Below are positions 16,055-24,910 of a stretch of 26,492 nt of DNA, one piece after another; the stretch's first letter is position 1; each line of letters starts with the position of its first letter. The DNA is from Deltaproteobacteria bacterium. GTDB lineage: Bacteria > Desulfobacterota_E > Deferrimicrobia > Deferrimicrobiales > Deferrimicrobiaceae. A model generated the notes under the pieces. It worked only from the letters and a program-made list of their open reading frames with translations, made no database searches and was not told where the DNA came from. A program made the translations under genes and the position numbers. The stretch lies in assembly GCA_023489025.1 (NCBI GenBank), contig JAMDCN010000024.1, positions 1 through 26,492 of the forward strand, read 5' to 3'.

Positions 16055-16980
16055 ACCCCGACCTGTCGGTCGCGCTGGGGCCCCTTCGCCTGAAGAACCC
16101 GGTGATGAGCGCCTCCGGGACGTTCGGCTACGGCGTCGAGTTCGCCCCCTTCTACGACATCGCGCGTCTGGGCGCCGTTGTCGTGAAAGGGCTCTCGCTT
16201 GCGCCTGCGCCCGGCAACCCCCCCGACCGGATCGTCGAGACGGCGGCGGGGATGCTCAACGCGATCGGGCTCCAGAACATCGGCGTCGAGCGGTTCGTCG
16301 AGGAGGTCGTTCCGCGGCTCGAGGCGATGGGCGCATCGACCGTCGCGAACATCTACGGGAGGACGGTGGAGGAATACGAGGCGGTGGCCGGCCGACTCTC
16401 CGAGGTCCCTTCCCTATGCGCCATCGAGATCAACGCCTCCTGCCCCAACGTGAGGGAGGGGGGGATGGCGTTCGGCGCGACGCCCGACGGGATCGCCCGG
16501 CTCACGGCGGCCGTGCGCAAGCGGACCGCCAAGCCGCTCTGGGTGAAGCTCTCCCCCAACGTGGCGGACATCGGGGCCGTCGCGGTGGCGGCCGAGGGGG
16601 CGGGAGCCGATGCCGTCAGCCTCATCAACACGATCGTCGGGATGGCGGTCGACCACAGGACGCGGCGCCCGAAGCTCTCCAATGTCACGGGAGGGCTCTC
16701 CGGCCCGGCGATCAAGCCGGTCGCGCTCCGGATGGTGTGGGAGACGTGCCGGCGGGTTGCGATCCCGGTCATCGGGATCGGGGGGATCCAGACGGCGGCC
16801 GACGCGCTCGAGTTCCTCCTCGTGGGGGCCGCGGCGGTCCAGGTGGGGACCGCCAATTTCCGGAACCCGCGGGCGTGCGTCGAGATCGTCGAGGGGATCG
16901 AGGCGTTTTTCCGGGAGGAGCGGATCCCGGGCCTCGACGCCTACCGGGGCTCTCTTTCCCTGGACAGAAATGGGTTGTAG
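16051..16980 (+). CDS. pyrD: Dihydroorotate dehydrogenase, class 1B catalytic subunit PyrD
   Basis: PyrD oxidises dihydroorotate to orotate in pyrimidine synthesis. The 309-residue TIM-barrel protein has the FMN-binding segments SASGTFGYG, LNAIGLQNIG, KLSPN, GGLSGPAIKPVALRMV, IGIGGI and VQVGTANF. The catalytic base is Cys131 in EINASCPNV, the residue used by class 1 enzymes, and pairing with pyrK identifies class 1B. GTG 16051 overlaps the pyrK stop. The gene ends at TAG 16978, and an intrinsic terminator follows at 17021-17049. It appears to be the last gene of the operon that starts at speB. Confidence 0.96.
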   Translation: MNPDLSVALGPLRLKNPVMSASGTFGYGVEFAPFYDIARLGAVVVKGLSLAPAPGNPPDRIVETAAGMLNAIGLQNIGVERFVEEVVPRLEAMGASTVANIYGRTVEEYEAVAGRLSEVPSLCAIEINASCPNVREGGMAFGATPDGIARLTAAVRKRTAKPLWVKLSPNVADIGAVAVAAEGAGADAVSLINTIVGMAVDHRTRRPKLSNVTGGLSGPAIKPVALRMVWETCRRVAIPVIGIGGIQTAADALEFLLVGAAAVQVGTANFRNPRACVEIVEGIEAFFREERIPGLDAYRGSLSLDRNGL

Positions 16981-17002
16981 CCCCTTCGCTTTTGTGTATA
17001 AT
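16975..17002 (+). promoter_or_regulatory. Candidate promoter for the rimP-nusA-infB operon
   Basis: A perfect -10 hexamer TATAAT (16997-17002) lies in a short AT-rich stretch. The best -35 is TTGTAG (16975-16980), 16 bases upstream and overlapping the pyrD stop; it matches the consensus only at TTG. The predicted start near 17009 is about a dozen bases before the terminator hairpin at 17021, so transcripts would have to pass it to reach rimP. Confidence 0.55.
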
Positions 17003-17020
17003 GAGGTTGGAGTTTCCCTG

Positions 17021-17049
17021 AAAAAGTGGGCACCGCCCACTTTTTTTTT
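17021..17049 (+). terminator. Intrinsic terminator / possible attenuator before rimP-nusA
   Basis: AAAAAGTGGGC (17021-17031) pairs perfectly with GCCCACTTTTT (17035-17045) around the loop ACC, and nine T's follow the GC stem. The A/T symmetry makes it look bidirectional. It closes the pyrD operon, but it also lies between the TATAAT box and the rimP start at 17060, only 10 bases beyond the T-run. As no better promoter is visible downstream, it may act as an attenuator for the nusA operon. Confidence 0.88.
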
Positions 17050-17059
17050 GACGCGGGGC

Positions 17060-17548
17060 ATGAAGGTCGATATTCCGAAGATCGAGACACTCGCCGGCCA
17101 GGTGGCCCTGGAGGAGATGGTCGAACTTGTCGACCTTCGGGTGATGCCGGAGGGACCGCGCGTCATGGTCCGCGTCTTCGTCGACCGCGAGGGCGGAATC
17201 AACCTCAGGGACTGCGAGGCGTTCAGCCGGAAGATGAGCGCCCTGCTGGACGTCGAGGATCCGGTCGACGGACCTTACGTCCTGGAAGTCTCTTCCCCGG
17301 GGATCGACAGACGCCTGGCGCGGCCCGCGCACTTCGCGGCCGTTCGCGGGCGACGCGTGCGGGCGGCGCTCTCGGAGGCGGTGGACGGCTGCCGGAACGT
17401 CGCGGGGACGCTCGTCTCCTCCGACGACCGGGAGATCGTCGTCGACCGGGGGGACAGGACGTTCCGGATCCCGTACGCGCTGATCCGGAAGGCGAAGCTG
17501 GACGTGTCGGACGAGGAACTTTTCGGAAAAGGGAAGAAGAAGCCATGA
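17060..17548 (+). CDS. rimP: Ribosome maturation factor RimP
   Basis: RimP binds the 30S subunit and aids its assembly. The 162-residue protein has the typical N-terminal domain with VALEEMVELVDLRVM and RVMVRVFVDREGGINLRDCEAFSRKMSALLD, quoted here only in part: VRVFVDREGGINL. The motif YVLEVSSPGIDRRL marks the border to the C-terminal SH3-like domain, which ends with the basic tail FGKGKKKP. ATG 17060 is the natural start; its leader is unusual because the terminator T-run ends only ten bases before it and the Shine-Dalgarno signal is weak (cgcgggg). It is the first gene of the nusA cluster and overlaps nusA as ATGA. Confidence 0.95.
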   Translation: MKVDIPKIETLAGQVALEEMVELVDLRVMPEGPRVMVRVFVDREGGINLRDCEAFSRKMSALLDVEDPVDGPYVLEVSSPGIDRRLARPAHFAAVRGRRVRAALSEAVDGCRNVAGTLVSSDDREIVVDRGDRTFRIPYALIRKAKLDVSDEELFGKGKKKP

Positions 17549-18861
17549 TCCTGGACATCGGACAGATCATCACGCAGCTCGGAAAAGAGAAGGGGATCGA
17601 CAAGAGCGTCATCATCGACGCGATCAAGGAGGCCCTCGAGAGCGCGGCGAAGAGGAAGTACGGGATGGCCAAGCGGCTCGAGGCGACCTACGACGCGGAA
17701 ACGGGCGAGTTCGAGATCCTCGAATTCCGGACCGTCGTGGAGACGGTGAGCGATCCCGACATCGAGATCACCCTCGCGGAGGCGCAGGCGCTCGACCCCG
17801 AGGCGCAGCTCGGAGACGGCATCGGCTTCCGGCTGAGCACGAAGGACCTGGGGCGCATCGCCGCCCAGACCGCGCGCCAGATCATCATGCAGAAGGTCAA
17901 GGACGCCGAGCGCGAGGTGATCTACAACGAGTTCATCGGCCGGAAGGGGGAGATCCTCAACGGGATCGCCCAGCGGTACGAGCGGGACACCCTCTTCGTC
18001 GACCTCGGGAAGACGGAGGCCGTGATGCCGCCCTCCGAGCAGATCCCGCGGGAGCGTTACCGCCAGGGCGACCGCATCCGCGCCTACATCAAGGACGTGT
18101 CGAAGACGGTCCGCGGGCCCGAGATCCTGCTCTCGCGGTCGGATCCCCGGTTGATGCTCAAGCTCTTCGAGCAGGAAGTGCCGGAGATCTACGAGGGCGT
18201 GGTCTCCATCGTGAGCATCGCGCGCGAGCCCGGCTTCCGCACGAAGATCGCCGTCCGTTCCAAGGACCGTGACGTCGACCCGGTGGGCGCCTGCGTCGGG
18301 ATGAAGGGGTCCCGCGTGCAGAGCGTCGTCCAGGAGCTGCGCGGCGAGCGGATCGACATCATCGCGTGGGACGAGGACCCGGCGCGGTTCGTCTGCAACG
18401 CGCTCCAGCCGGCCGAGATCATCCGCGTGCTCGTGAACGAGTCCGAGAAGAGCATGGAGGTCATCGTCCCCGAGGAGCAGCTTCTCCTGGCGATCGGGAA
18501 GCGCGGGCAGAACGTCAAGCTCGCCGCGAAGCTCGTCGGGTGGCAGATCGAGGTGCGCGCGGAAGGGCAGGTCGAGGACGCGCTCAAGCGGGCCGAGGGG
18601 CTGTTCGCGCCGAAGAAGGCCGAGGAGACGAAGCCCTCCGAAGCGCATGAGCAGAGCCCCGGCGGAGAGGCCGGGGCCGGGTCGGGCGAAGGCGCGAAGG
18701 AGGGCGAAGGCGCGAAGGAGGGGGCGACCCCGGAGGAGAGCGCGCCCGCGAAGGAGGGGGGCGGGCCTCCGACCGAGACGGCGGCGGCGCCCGAAGCGAC
18801 GGACGCCGGGGCGGCTGCGGAAGCATCCGCCGGGAAAGATGCCGGCGCGGCGAAGGAGTGA
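17545..18861 (+). CDS. nusA: Transcription termination/antitermination protein NusA
   Basis: NusA binds RNA polymerase and modulates pausing, termination and antitermination. This form is 438 residues. The N-terminal polymerase-binding domain starts ILDIGQIITQLGKEKGID. An S1 domain contains GRKGEILNGIAQRYERDTLF, and two KH domains carry GACVGMKGSRVQSVVQEL and LAIGKRGQNVKLAAKLVGW. From about residue 355 the sequence becomes a low-complexity Ala/Glu/Gly/Lys/Pro tail to the end, containing a direct duplication of GEGAKE. The acidic-repeat domains of E. coli NusA are absent, as in many bacteria, but the tail is longer than usual. ATG 17545 overlaps rimP; the 3' end overlaps ylxR by 23 bases. Confidence 0.96.
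   Translation: MILDIGQIITQLGKEKGIDKSVIIDAIKEALESAAKRKYGMAKRLEATYDAETGEFEILEFRTVVETVSDPDIEITLAEAQALDPEAQLGDGIGFRLSTKDLGRIAAQTARQIIMQKVKDAEREVIYNEFIGRKGEILNGIAQRYERDTLFVDLGKTEAVMPPSEQIPRERYRQGDRIRAYIKDVSKTVRGPEILLSRSDPRLMLKLFEQEVPEIYEGVVSIVSIAREPGFRTKIAVRSKDRDVDPVGACVGMKGSRVQSVVQELRGERIDIIAWDEDPARFVCNALQPAEIIRVLVNESEKSMEVIVPEEQLLLAIGKRGQNVKLAAKLVGWQIEVRAEGQVEDALKRAEGLFAPKKAEETKPSEAHEQSPGGEAGAGSGEGAKEGEGAKEGATPEESAPAKEGGGPPTETAAAPEATDAGAAAEASAGKDAGAAKE
18685..18720 (+). repeat. 18-bp tandem duplication in the nusA C-terminal tail
   Basis: Two exact head-to-tail copies of an 18-base unit (18685-18702 and 18703-18720), in frame, each encode GEGAKE. This suggests that slippage or unequal crossover contributes to growth of the low-complexity tail. 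Confidence 0.9.
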
Positions 18862-19135
18862 CCGCGTCCCGGAACGGACCTGCGCCCAGTGCGGGACGAA
18901 AGGACCGAAGGGGACGTTCATCCGGATCGCGGGGGACCCCGGGCGCGGCTTCGATCCGGATCCCGCAGGGTTGAAGCCGGGCCGCGGAATCTATTTGTGC
19001 CGCGGCGAGCAGTGCGTGAAAGGGTTCGCCCGCCGCCTCGGGACGCCCCGCGGCGGGGCCCGCTGGAAGATGGGCGCCTCGGGAGCCGTCCTGGCGGATC
19101 GGCTCCTGGACTGGTGGAGACACGAAGCGAAGTAG
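18839..19135 (+). CDS. ylxR: YlxR (DUF448) RNA-binding protein
   Basis: This small protein (98 residues) has the YlxR signature: RTCAQCGTKGPKGTFIRI near the N-terminus and GRGIYLCRGEQCVKGF in the middle, with a positively charged surface expected from many Arg and Lys residues. YlxR family proteins bind RNA; the B. subtilis protein has been linked to RNase P and named RnpM. ATG 18839 lies inside the nusA end, a 23-base overlap that implies translational coupling. It stands between nusA and infB as in Bacillus and other phyla; the usual Bacillus neighbour ylxQ (an L7Ae-like gene) is absent. Cys pairs CAQC and C...C could bind metal, but this is not certain. Confidence 0.93.
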   Translation: MPARRRSDRVPERTCAQCGTKGPKGTFIRIAGDPGRGFDPDPAGLKPGRGIYLCRGEQCVKGFARRLGTPRGGARWKMGASGAVLADRLLDWWRHEAK

Positions 19136-19147
19136 CAGGGGGAGTGG

Positions 19148-21626
<2,479 letters not shown>

Positions 21627-21628
<2 letters not shown>

Positions 21629-21780
21629 CGTCTCGCAAATAAGCTGGCATTCGAACGCCGCTGCATCCGCTCCGGCTGCGTTGCGCTCCCTCGCCGTACT
21701 CAACGGTACGGCTCGGTCGCGCGCCTTGCCGGACGCGGCGCATCGACGTTCTCGGTGCGTCAGCCTATTTACGAGACGCT
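21627..21780 (+). repeat. Palindromic interspersed repeat, copy 2 (infB/ylxP junction)
   Basis: This 154-bp copy has the same core as copies 1 and 3, including the central stem gccgtac (21693-21699) and gtacggc (21706-21712) with loop tcaacg. Its outer arms are a different sequence: left agcgtctcgcaaataagctg pairs with the right end (reverse complement agcgtctcgtaaataggctg) with only two differences. In the inner stem, tccggc (21671-21676) pairs with gccgga (21728-21733), whereas copy 1 has ccagc paired with gctgg at the equivalent place, a compensatory change. It begins inside the TAG stop of infB. No T-tract or transposase is present. ylxP starts 37 bases after its right end, with its own Shine-Dalgarno site outside the repeat. 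Confidence 0.9.
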
Positions 21781-21817
21781 GCACCAGTCTGAGGGGGGGT
21801 TCGGAGGCGAAGGGCCC

Positions 21818-22114
21818 ATGCTCGTGGCGATGCTCGTGGCCGATCTCCTGTTCCCCGGCGCCTCGTCCCTCAAGGACAAGCGGCGCAGGCTGTCGGGGCT
21901 CACGGGGAAAATCCGTGCGTCCTTCCCCGTCTCGGTCGCCGAGGTGGATTTCCAGGACCTGTGGCAGCGGGGACGGATCGGCGTCGCCCTCGTCTCGACC
22001 GACGGCCGGCTGGCGGAGTCGATGCTCGACCGGGTGAGCGCCCTGATCGGCCGGGACGGGGAGATCGAGCTCTGTTCCCGCCGGATCGAGATCCTCCGGT
22101 TCGAAGAGGAGTGA
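21818..22114 (+). CDS. ylxP: YlxP (DUF503 family) protein
   Basis: This short protein of 98 residues matches the DUF503 family, called YlxP in Bacillus, where it also sits between infB and rbfA. Recognisable parts are the start MLVAMLVADLLFPGASSLKDKRRRL (given here as ASSLKDKRR), then VAEVDFQDLWQRGRIGVALVS, and the closing strand EIELCSRRIEIL. The fold is a small alpha/beta protein related to ferredoxin-like folds; its molecular function is unknown, and its location suggests ribosome assembly or translation. ATG 21818 has ggagg (21803-21807) ten bases upstream. An open frame continues upstream to 21755 into the repeat, but those residues are not family-like. Both flanks are palindromic repeats in the same orientation. 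Confidence 0.9.
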   Translation: MLVAMLVADLLFPGASSLKDKRRRLSGLTGKIRASFPVSVAEVDFQDLWQRGRIGVALVSTDGRLAESMLDRVSALIGRDGEIELCSRRIEILRFEEE

Positions 22115-22277
22115 GTGCTCCAATTCAAAAATACGGCTGCATTCGAGCGCCGCTGCATCCGCTCCCGCTTCGTTGCGCTCCTTGCGCCGTACTCAACGGT
22201 ACGGCTCAGTCGCGCGCCTCGCTGGCGCGGCGCATCGACGCTCTCGGTGCGACGCCGCATTTCTGAACTGGAGCACT
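22114..22277 (+). repeat. Palindromic interspersed repeat, copy 3 (ylxP/rbfA junction)
   Basis: This 164-bp copy is about 93 % identical to copy 1. Left end agtgctccaattcaaaaata pairs with the right end (reverse complement agtgctccagttcagaaatg) with three transition-type differences. The central stem-loop is gccgtac / tcaacg / gtacggc at 22186-22205, exactly at the midpoint. Nine of the roughly 12 differences from copy 1 fall in the outer arms, and three of these change both partners of a pair. The first base is the last base of the ylxP TGA stop. The right arm includes ggag (22270-22273), the likely ribosome-binding site of rbfA. Confidence 0.92.
22270..22273 (+). promoter_or_regulatory. rbfA: Shine-Dalgarno site of rbfA inside the repeat arm
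   Basis: GGAG lies eight bases before GTG 22282, an ideal spacing, and no other purine-rich site is present. In the folded repeat it pairs with the left-arm ctcc at 22118-22121, so the hairpin would hide it from ribosomes. Confidence 0.6.
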
Positions 22278-22281
22278 ACCG

Positions 22282-22647
22282 GTGAAGGGGCGGGGCGACA
22301 GGCATGCGCGGGTCGCCGAGAGGATCCGCGAGGAGGTCTGCCTCATCCTCCAGCACAAGGTCAAGGACCCGGGCCTGGCAGCCGCGACGGTGACGGAGGT
22401 GACCGTGACGCCCGACCTCCGGGCGGCGCGCATCTCCTGGTCGGTCCTTGGCGGAGAGCGGGAGCGCGACAAGGCCGCGGCGGGGTGGCGCCGTTGCGCC
22501 GGCTTCATCCGGCGGGAGGTGGGGCGCGAGCTGGACCTCCGCCATACGCCGGAACTCACGTTCCGGTACGACGATTCCTACGAGAAGGACGCCCGCATCC
22601 GGGCGCTCCTCGACGAGATCGGGACGGATGAGCCCTGCGCGGAATGA
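22282..22647 (+). CDS. rbfA: Ribosome-binding factor A
   Basis: RbfA binds the 30S subunit and helps mature the 5' end of 16S rRNA. The 121-residue protein shows the typical start RHARVAERIREEVCLILQHKVKDPGL (quoted in part as RVAERIREEVCLILQHKV), VTEVTVTPDLRAARISWSVL, a helix with FIRREVGRELDLRHTPEL, and FRYDDSYEKDARI. This is the KH-fold RbfA family at normal length. The start is GTG 22282, whose Shine-Dalgarno site is part of repeat copy 3. The stop lies 20 bases inside nrnA, so the two overlap. Function is secure; control by the repeat is inference. Confidence 0.95.
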   Translation: MKGRGDRHARVAERIREEVCLILQHKVKDPGLAAATVTEVTVTPDLRAARISWSVLGGERERDKAAAGWRRCAGFIRREVGRELDLRHTPELTFRYDDSYEKDARIRALLDEIGTDEPCAE

Positions 22648-23599
22648 CATCGAGGCGATCTGCCGCGTCTTTCGCGAGAACGACCGGTTCCTGATCGCCT
22701 GCCACGAGAACCCGGAAGGGGACGCGATCGGGTCGGAGCTCGCCCTCGCCCTCGCCCTCCGCCAGATGGGGAAGACGGCGACGGTTCTCAACGCCGACCC
22801 CGTGCCCGGGAACCTGGTCTTCCTCCCCGGCGCCGACACGGTGGTGTACGACGGCGACGGGGCGGGGTACCAGGTGGCGGTCGTCGTCGACTGCGGCTCC
22901 CCGGAGCGGACCGGGCGAATCCAGGGCGAGATCCGGAAGTGTCCCGTTCTCGTGAACATCGACCACCACCGCACCAACGGGGCGTGCGGCGACCACTGCC
23001 TCGTCGATCCCGAGGCCGCCGCGACGGGGATGCTGATCCACCGCATCCTCTCCGCGATGGGCGCGCCGATCGACCTCGATGTCGCGACCAACATCTACGT
23101 GGCGATTCTCACCGACACGGGCTCCTTCCACTACGCCAATTCATCCCCCGAGGCGTTCTTCATCGCCGGAGAGATGGTGAAGAAGGGGATCGATCCGTGG
23201 GCGGTCGCCGAGCGCGTGTACGAGACGCAGAGCGGCAGCCGTCTCCGGCTCTTGGGCCGGGTGCTCTGCTCGCTGGAGACCGCCGCGGGCGGGCGCGTGG
23301 CCGCGATTACGACGCGGCGCGAGGATCTTGCGGCCTGCGGCGCCACGAAGGACCACCTCGAGGGGTTCATCAACTACCCGCGCTCGGTGGCCGGCGTCGA
23401 GGTGGCCGTCGCCTTCCGCGAGGAGAACGACGGGGCATACCGGGTGAGCTTCCGATCGAAGGGGCGCGTCGACGTCTCCGCCGTGGCGACCCGGTTCGGC
23501 GGAGGAGGGCACCGCAACGCCGCCGGGTGCACCGTCCCGGGAACGCTCGACGAGGTCAAGAGGCGTGTCTTTGCCGCCCTCGAGGAGGCGGTGGCTTGA
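22628..23599 (+). CDS. nrnA: DHH-family oligoribonuclease / pAp phosphatase (NrnA-like)
   Basis: This 323-residue DHH/DHHA1 phosphoesterase resembles NrnA, which degrades short RNAs left by PNPase and other nucleases and can dephosphorylate pAp. Motif I is CHENPEGDAIGSEL (His26, Asp32; the usual first Asp is Glu30 here), VVVDCGSPERTG is motif II, VNIDHHRTN holds the DHH motif at about residues 112-114, and ILTDTGSFHYANSS is motif IV. The DHHA1 part ends with FGGGGHRNAAGC, the GGGH substrate-binding element. ATG 22628 overlaps the rbfA end. Its place between rbfA and truB, near rpsO-pnp, is a common arrangement and agrees with an RNA-degradation role. Confidence 0.93.
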   Translation: MSPARNDIEAICRVFRENDRFLIACHENPEGDAIGSELALALALRQMGKTATVLNADPVPGNLVFLPGADTVVYDGDGAGYQVAVVVDCGSPERTGRIQGEIRKCPVLVNIDHHRTNGACGDHCLVDPEAAATGMLIHRILSAMGAPIDLDVATNIYVAILTDTGSFHYANSSPEAFFIAGEMVKKGIDPWAVAERVYETQSGSRLRLLGRVLCSLETAAGGRVAAITTRREDLAACGATKDHLEGFINYPRSVAGVEVAVAFREENDGAYRVSFRSKGRVDVSAVATRFGGGGHRNAAGCTVPGTLDEVKRRVFAALEEAVA

Positions 23600-24477
23600 C
23601 GGACGGGGTGGTCGTCCTCGACAAGCCGGGCGGGATCACCTCGTTCCAGGCCGTCCGCGCGGTGGGGAAGATCCTGAGGGAGCGCAAGTGCGGCCACGCG
23701 GGGACGCTGGACCCGATGGCCACGGGGATCCTTCCGATCTGCGCGGGGCGCGCCACCAAGATCGCGGGGTACCTGACCGCCCGGGAGAAGGAGTACGAGG
23801 TGTTCCTCCGGTTCGGGACGGCCACCGACACCGGGGACGCTACGGGGAAACCGGTTGAAGAACGTCCGGGCGCTTACGCGGAGGAGACGGCGGTGACTGC
23901 AGCCGTCGGCCGGCTCGTCGGAACGTTCGAGCAGGTTCCCCCCGCCCACTCCGCCGTCAAGGTGGGAGGGGTCCGTTCGTACGTCCTGGCCCGCCGTGGA
24001 AAGGCGGTCGACCTGTCCGCCCGGCCGGTCACGATATCCTCGGCACGGCTCCTGTCCTGGTCGCCGGAAGGCTTCGCGCTCTCCGTCCGCTGCTCGAAGG
24101 GATTCTACGTCCGGGCCCTCCCGCGCGACATGAGGGGCCTGCTGGGCGTCCCGATGACGGTTGCGGCCTTGCGGCGCGTCCGGTGCGGCCCCTTCGGCGT
24201 GGAGGAGGCGGTCACCCTCGAGGGGCTTGCCGAGGCGGTGTGCAAGGGGGAGGGGGACCGCTGGATCCTCCCGATCGAACGGGCGCTTTCGGATTACCCG
24301 CAGGTCGCCGTTCCGGAGGCGGCCGTCGCCGCGGTCCGCCAGGGGCGATCCCCCGCCCCGTGGCTTTCCGGAGCGGCGCCCGGAGCCGTCGTCCTGCTCA
24401 CCAACGACCGGCTGGGAGCCGTCGCTCTCGTCGAACGGGACGCCCGGGGGGAATGGCGGATCCGGCGCGGGATATGA
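23596..24477 (+). CDS. truB: tRNA pseudouridine(55) synthase TruB
   Basis: TruB makes pseudouridine 55 in the T-loop of tRNAs. The 293-residue protein has VVLDKPGGITSFQAV, the catalytic motif GHAGTLDPMATGILP with Asp39, KEYEVFLRFGTATDTGDATG, FEQVPPAHSAVKVGGVRSY, and SKGFYVRALPRDM. A C-terminal PUA-like region follows from about residue 240. The start is most likely TTG 23596, overlapping the nrnA stop (TTGA); GTG 23608 is an alternative that would remove four residues. It is the last gene of the rimP cluster; a separate promoter drives rpsO just downstream. Confidence 0.95.
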   Translation: MTDGVVVLDKPGGITSFQAVRAVGKILRERKCGHAGTLDPMATGILPICAGRATKIAGYLTAREKEYEVFLRFGTATDTGDATGKPVEERPGAYAEETAVTAAVGRLVGTFEQVPPAHSAVKVGGVRSYVLARRGKAVDLSARPVTISSARLLSWSPEGFALSVRCSKGFYVRALPRDMRGLLGVPMTVAALRRVRCGPFGVEEAVTLEGLAEAVCKGEGDRWILPIERALSDYPQVAVPEAAVAAVRQGRSPAPWLSGAAPGAVVLLTNDRLGAVALVERDARGEWRIRRGI

Positions 24478-24479
24478 AA

Positions 24480-24508
24480 TTTACATCCCGCGCGCGATGT
24501 GGTATAAG
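24480..24508 (+). promoter_or_regulatory. Strong sigma-70-type promoter for rpsO-pnp
   Basis: TTTACA (24480-24485, 5/6 match) is followed at the optimal 17 bases by TATAAG (24503-24508, 5/6 match), preceded by the extended -10 dinucleotide TG at 24500-24501. It starts two bases after the truB stop, in an AT-rich gap. The leader to rpsO would be about 50 bases. Confidence 0.8.
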
Positions 24509-24524
24509 AAGACCTCACATAAAT

Positions 24525-24537
24525 AGCGATTATTGCT
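24525..24537 (+). promoter_or_regulatory. Small hairpin in the rpsO leader
   Basis: AGCGA (24525-24529) pairs with TTGCT (24533-24537), including one G-U pair, around the loop TTA, shortly before the rpsO ribosome-binding region. S15 represses its own translation through leader RNA structures in several bacteria; this hairpin is a weak candidate for such a site. Confidence 0.3.
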
Positions 24538-24567
24538 GACCATTCGAAAGGAGAAGGGCGAAAGGAC

Positions 24568-24837
24568 ATGGGCCTGATGGCGGACAGGAAGAAGGACGTG
24601 ATCGAAAAATTCAGGGTGCACGAATCGGATACCGGCTCGCCCGAGGTCCAGATCGCCTTGCTCACCGAGCGGATCAACGAAATCACCGAGCACCTCAAGA
24701 CCCACTCGAAGGACTTCAACTCCCGGCGCGGGCTGTTGAAGCTCGTCGGCCAGAGACGCCGGCTTCTCGATTACCTCAAGTCGCGGGAGTCGCTCCGCTA
24801 CAAGGCCGTCGTCGAGGCGCTCGGCCTGCGCAAGTAA
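24568..24837 (+). CDS. rpsO: 30S ribosomal protein S15
   Basis: The 89-residue product matches S15 throughout: [20 protein letters not shown], then [18 protein letters not shown], and the rRNA-binding segment [20 protein letters not shown]15 binds 16S rRNA early in 30S assembly. ATG 24568 gives the usual family length. AAAGGA (24561-24566) almost touches it, while a second ATG at 24577 lies ten bases after that site, so initiation there (86 residues) is a real alternative; AAAGGAG at 24547-24552 could serve the first ATG with long spacing. It has its own promoter and is followed by pnp, the common rpsO-pnp pair. Confidence 0.96.
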   Translation: MGLMADRKKDVIEKFRVHESDTGSPEVQIALLTERINEITEHLKTHSKDFNSRRGLLKLVGQRRRLLDYLKSRESLRYKAVVEALGLRK

Positions 24838-24873
24838 CCGGGTAATCCGCACAACGACAAAAATACAAGGCGC

Positions 24874-24890
24874 GGCCGCGGGACGCGGCC
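24874..24890 (+). promoter_or_regulatory. GC-rich hairpin in the pnp leader
   Basis: GGCCGCG (24874-24880) and CGCGGCC (24884-24890) form a perfect 7-bp stem with loop GGA in the 73-base rpsO-pnp gap. No T-run follows, so it is not a terminator. In E. coli, RNase III cuts a leader hairpin at the same place and PNPase then represses its own mRNA; an equivalent role here is inferred from position only. Confidence 0.5.
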
Positions 24891-24910
24891 CGGGAAGGGA
24901 ATCGAGACCA

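Noticed and set aside
21636..22266. Open frames within the repeats encoding similar short peptides (for example the shared AVLNGTA)
   Set aside because: The similarity comes from the repeated DNA. The frames lack ribosome-binding sites and continue differently in each copy, so they are not treated as genes.
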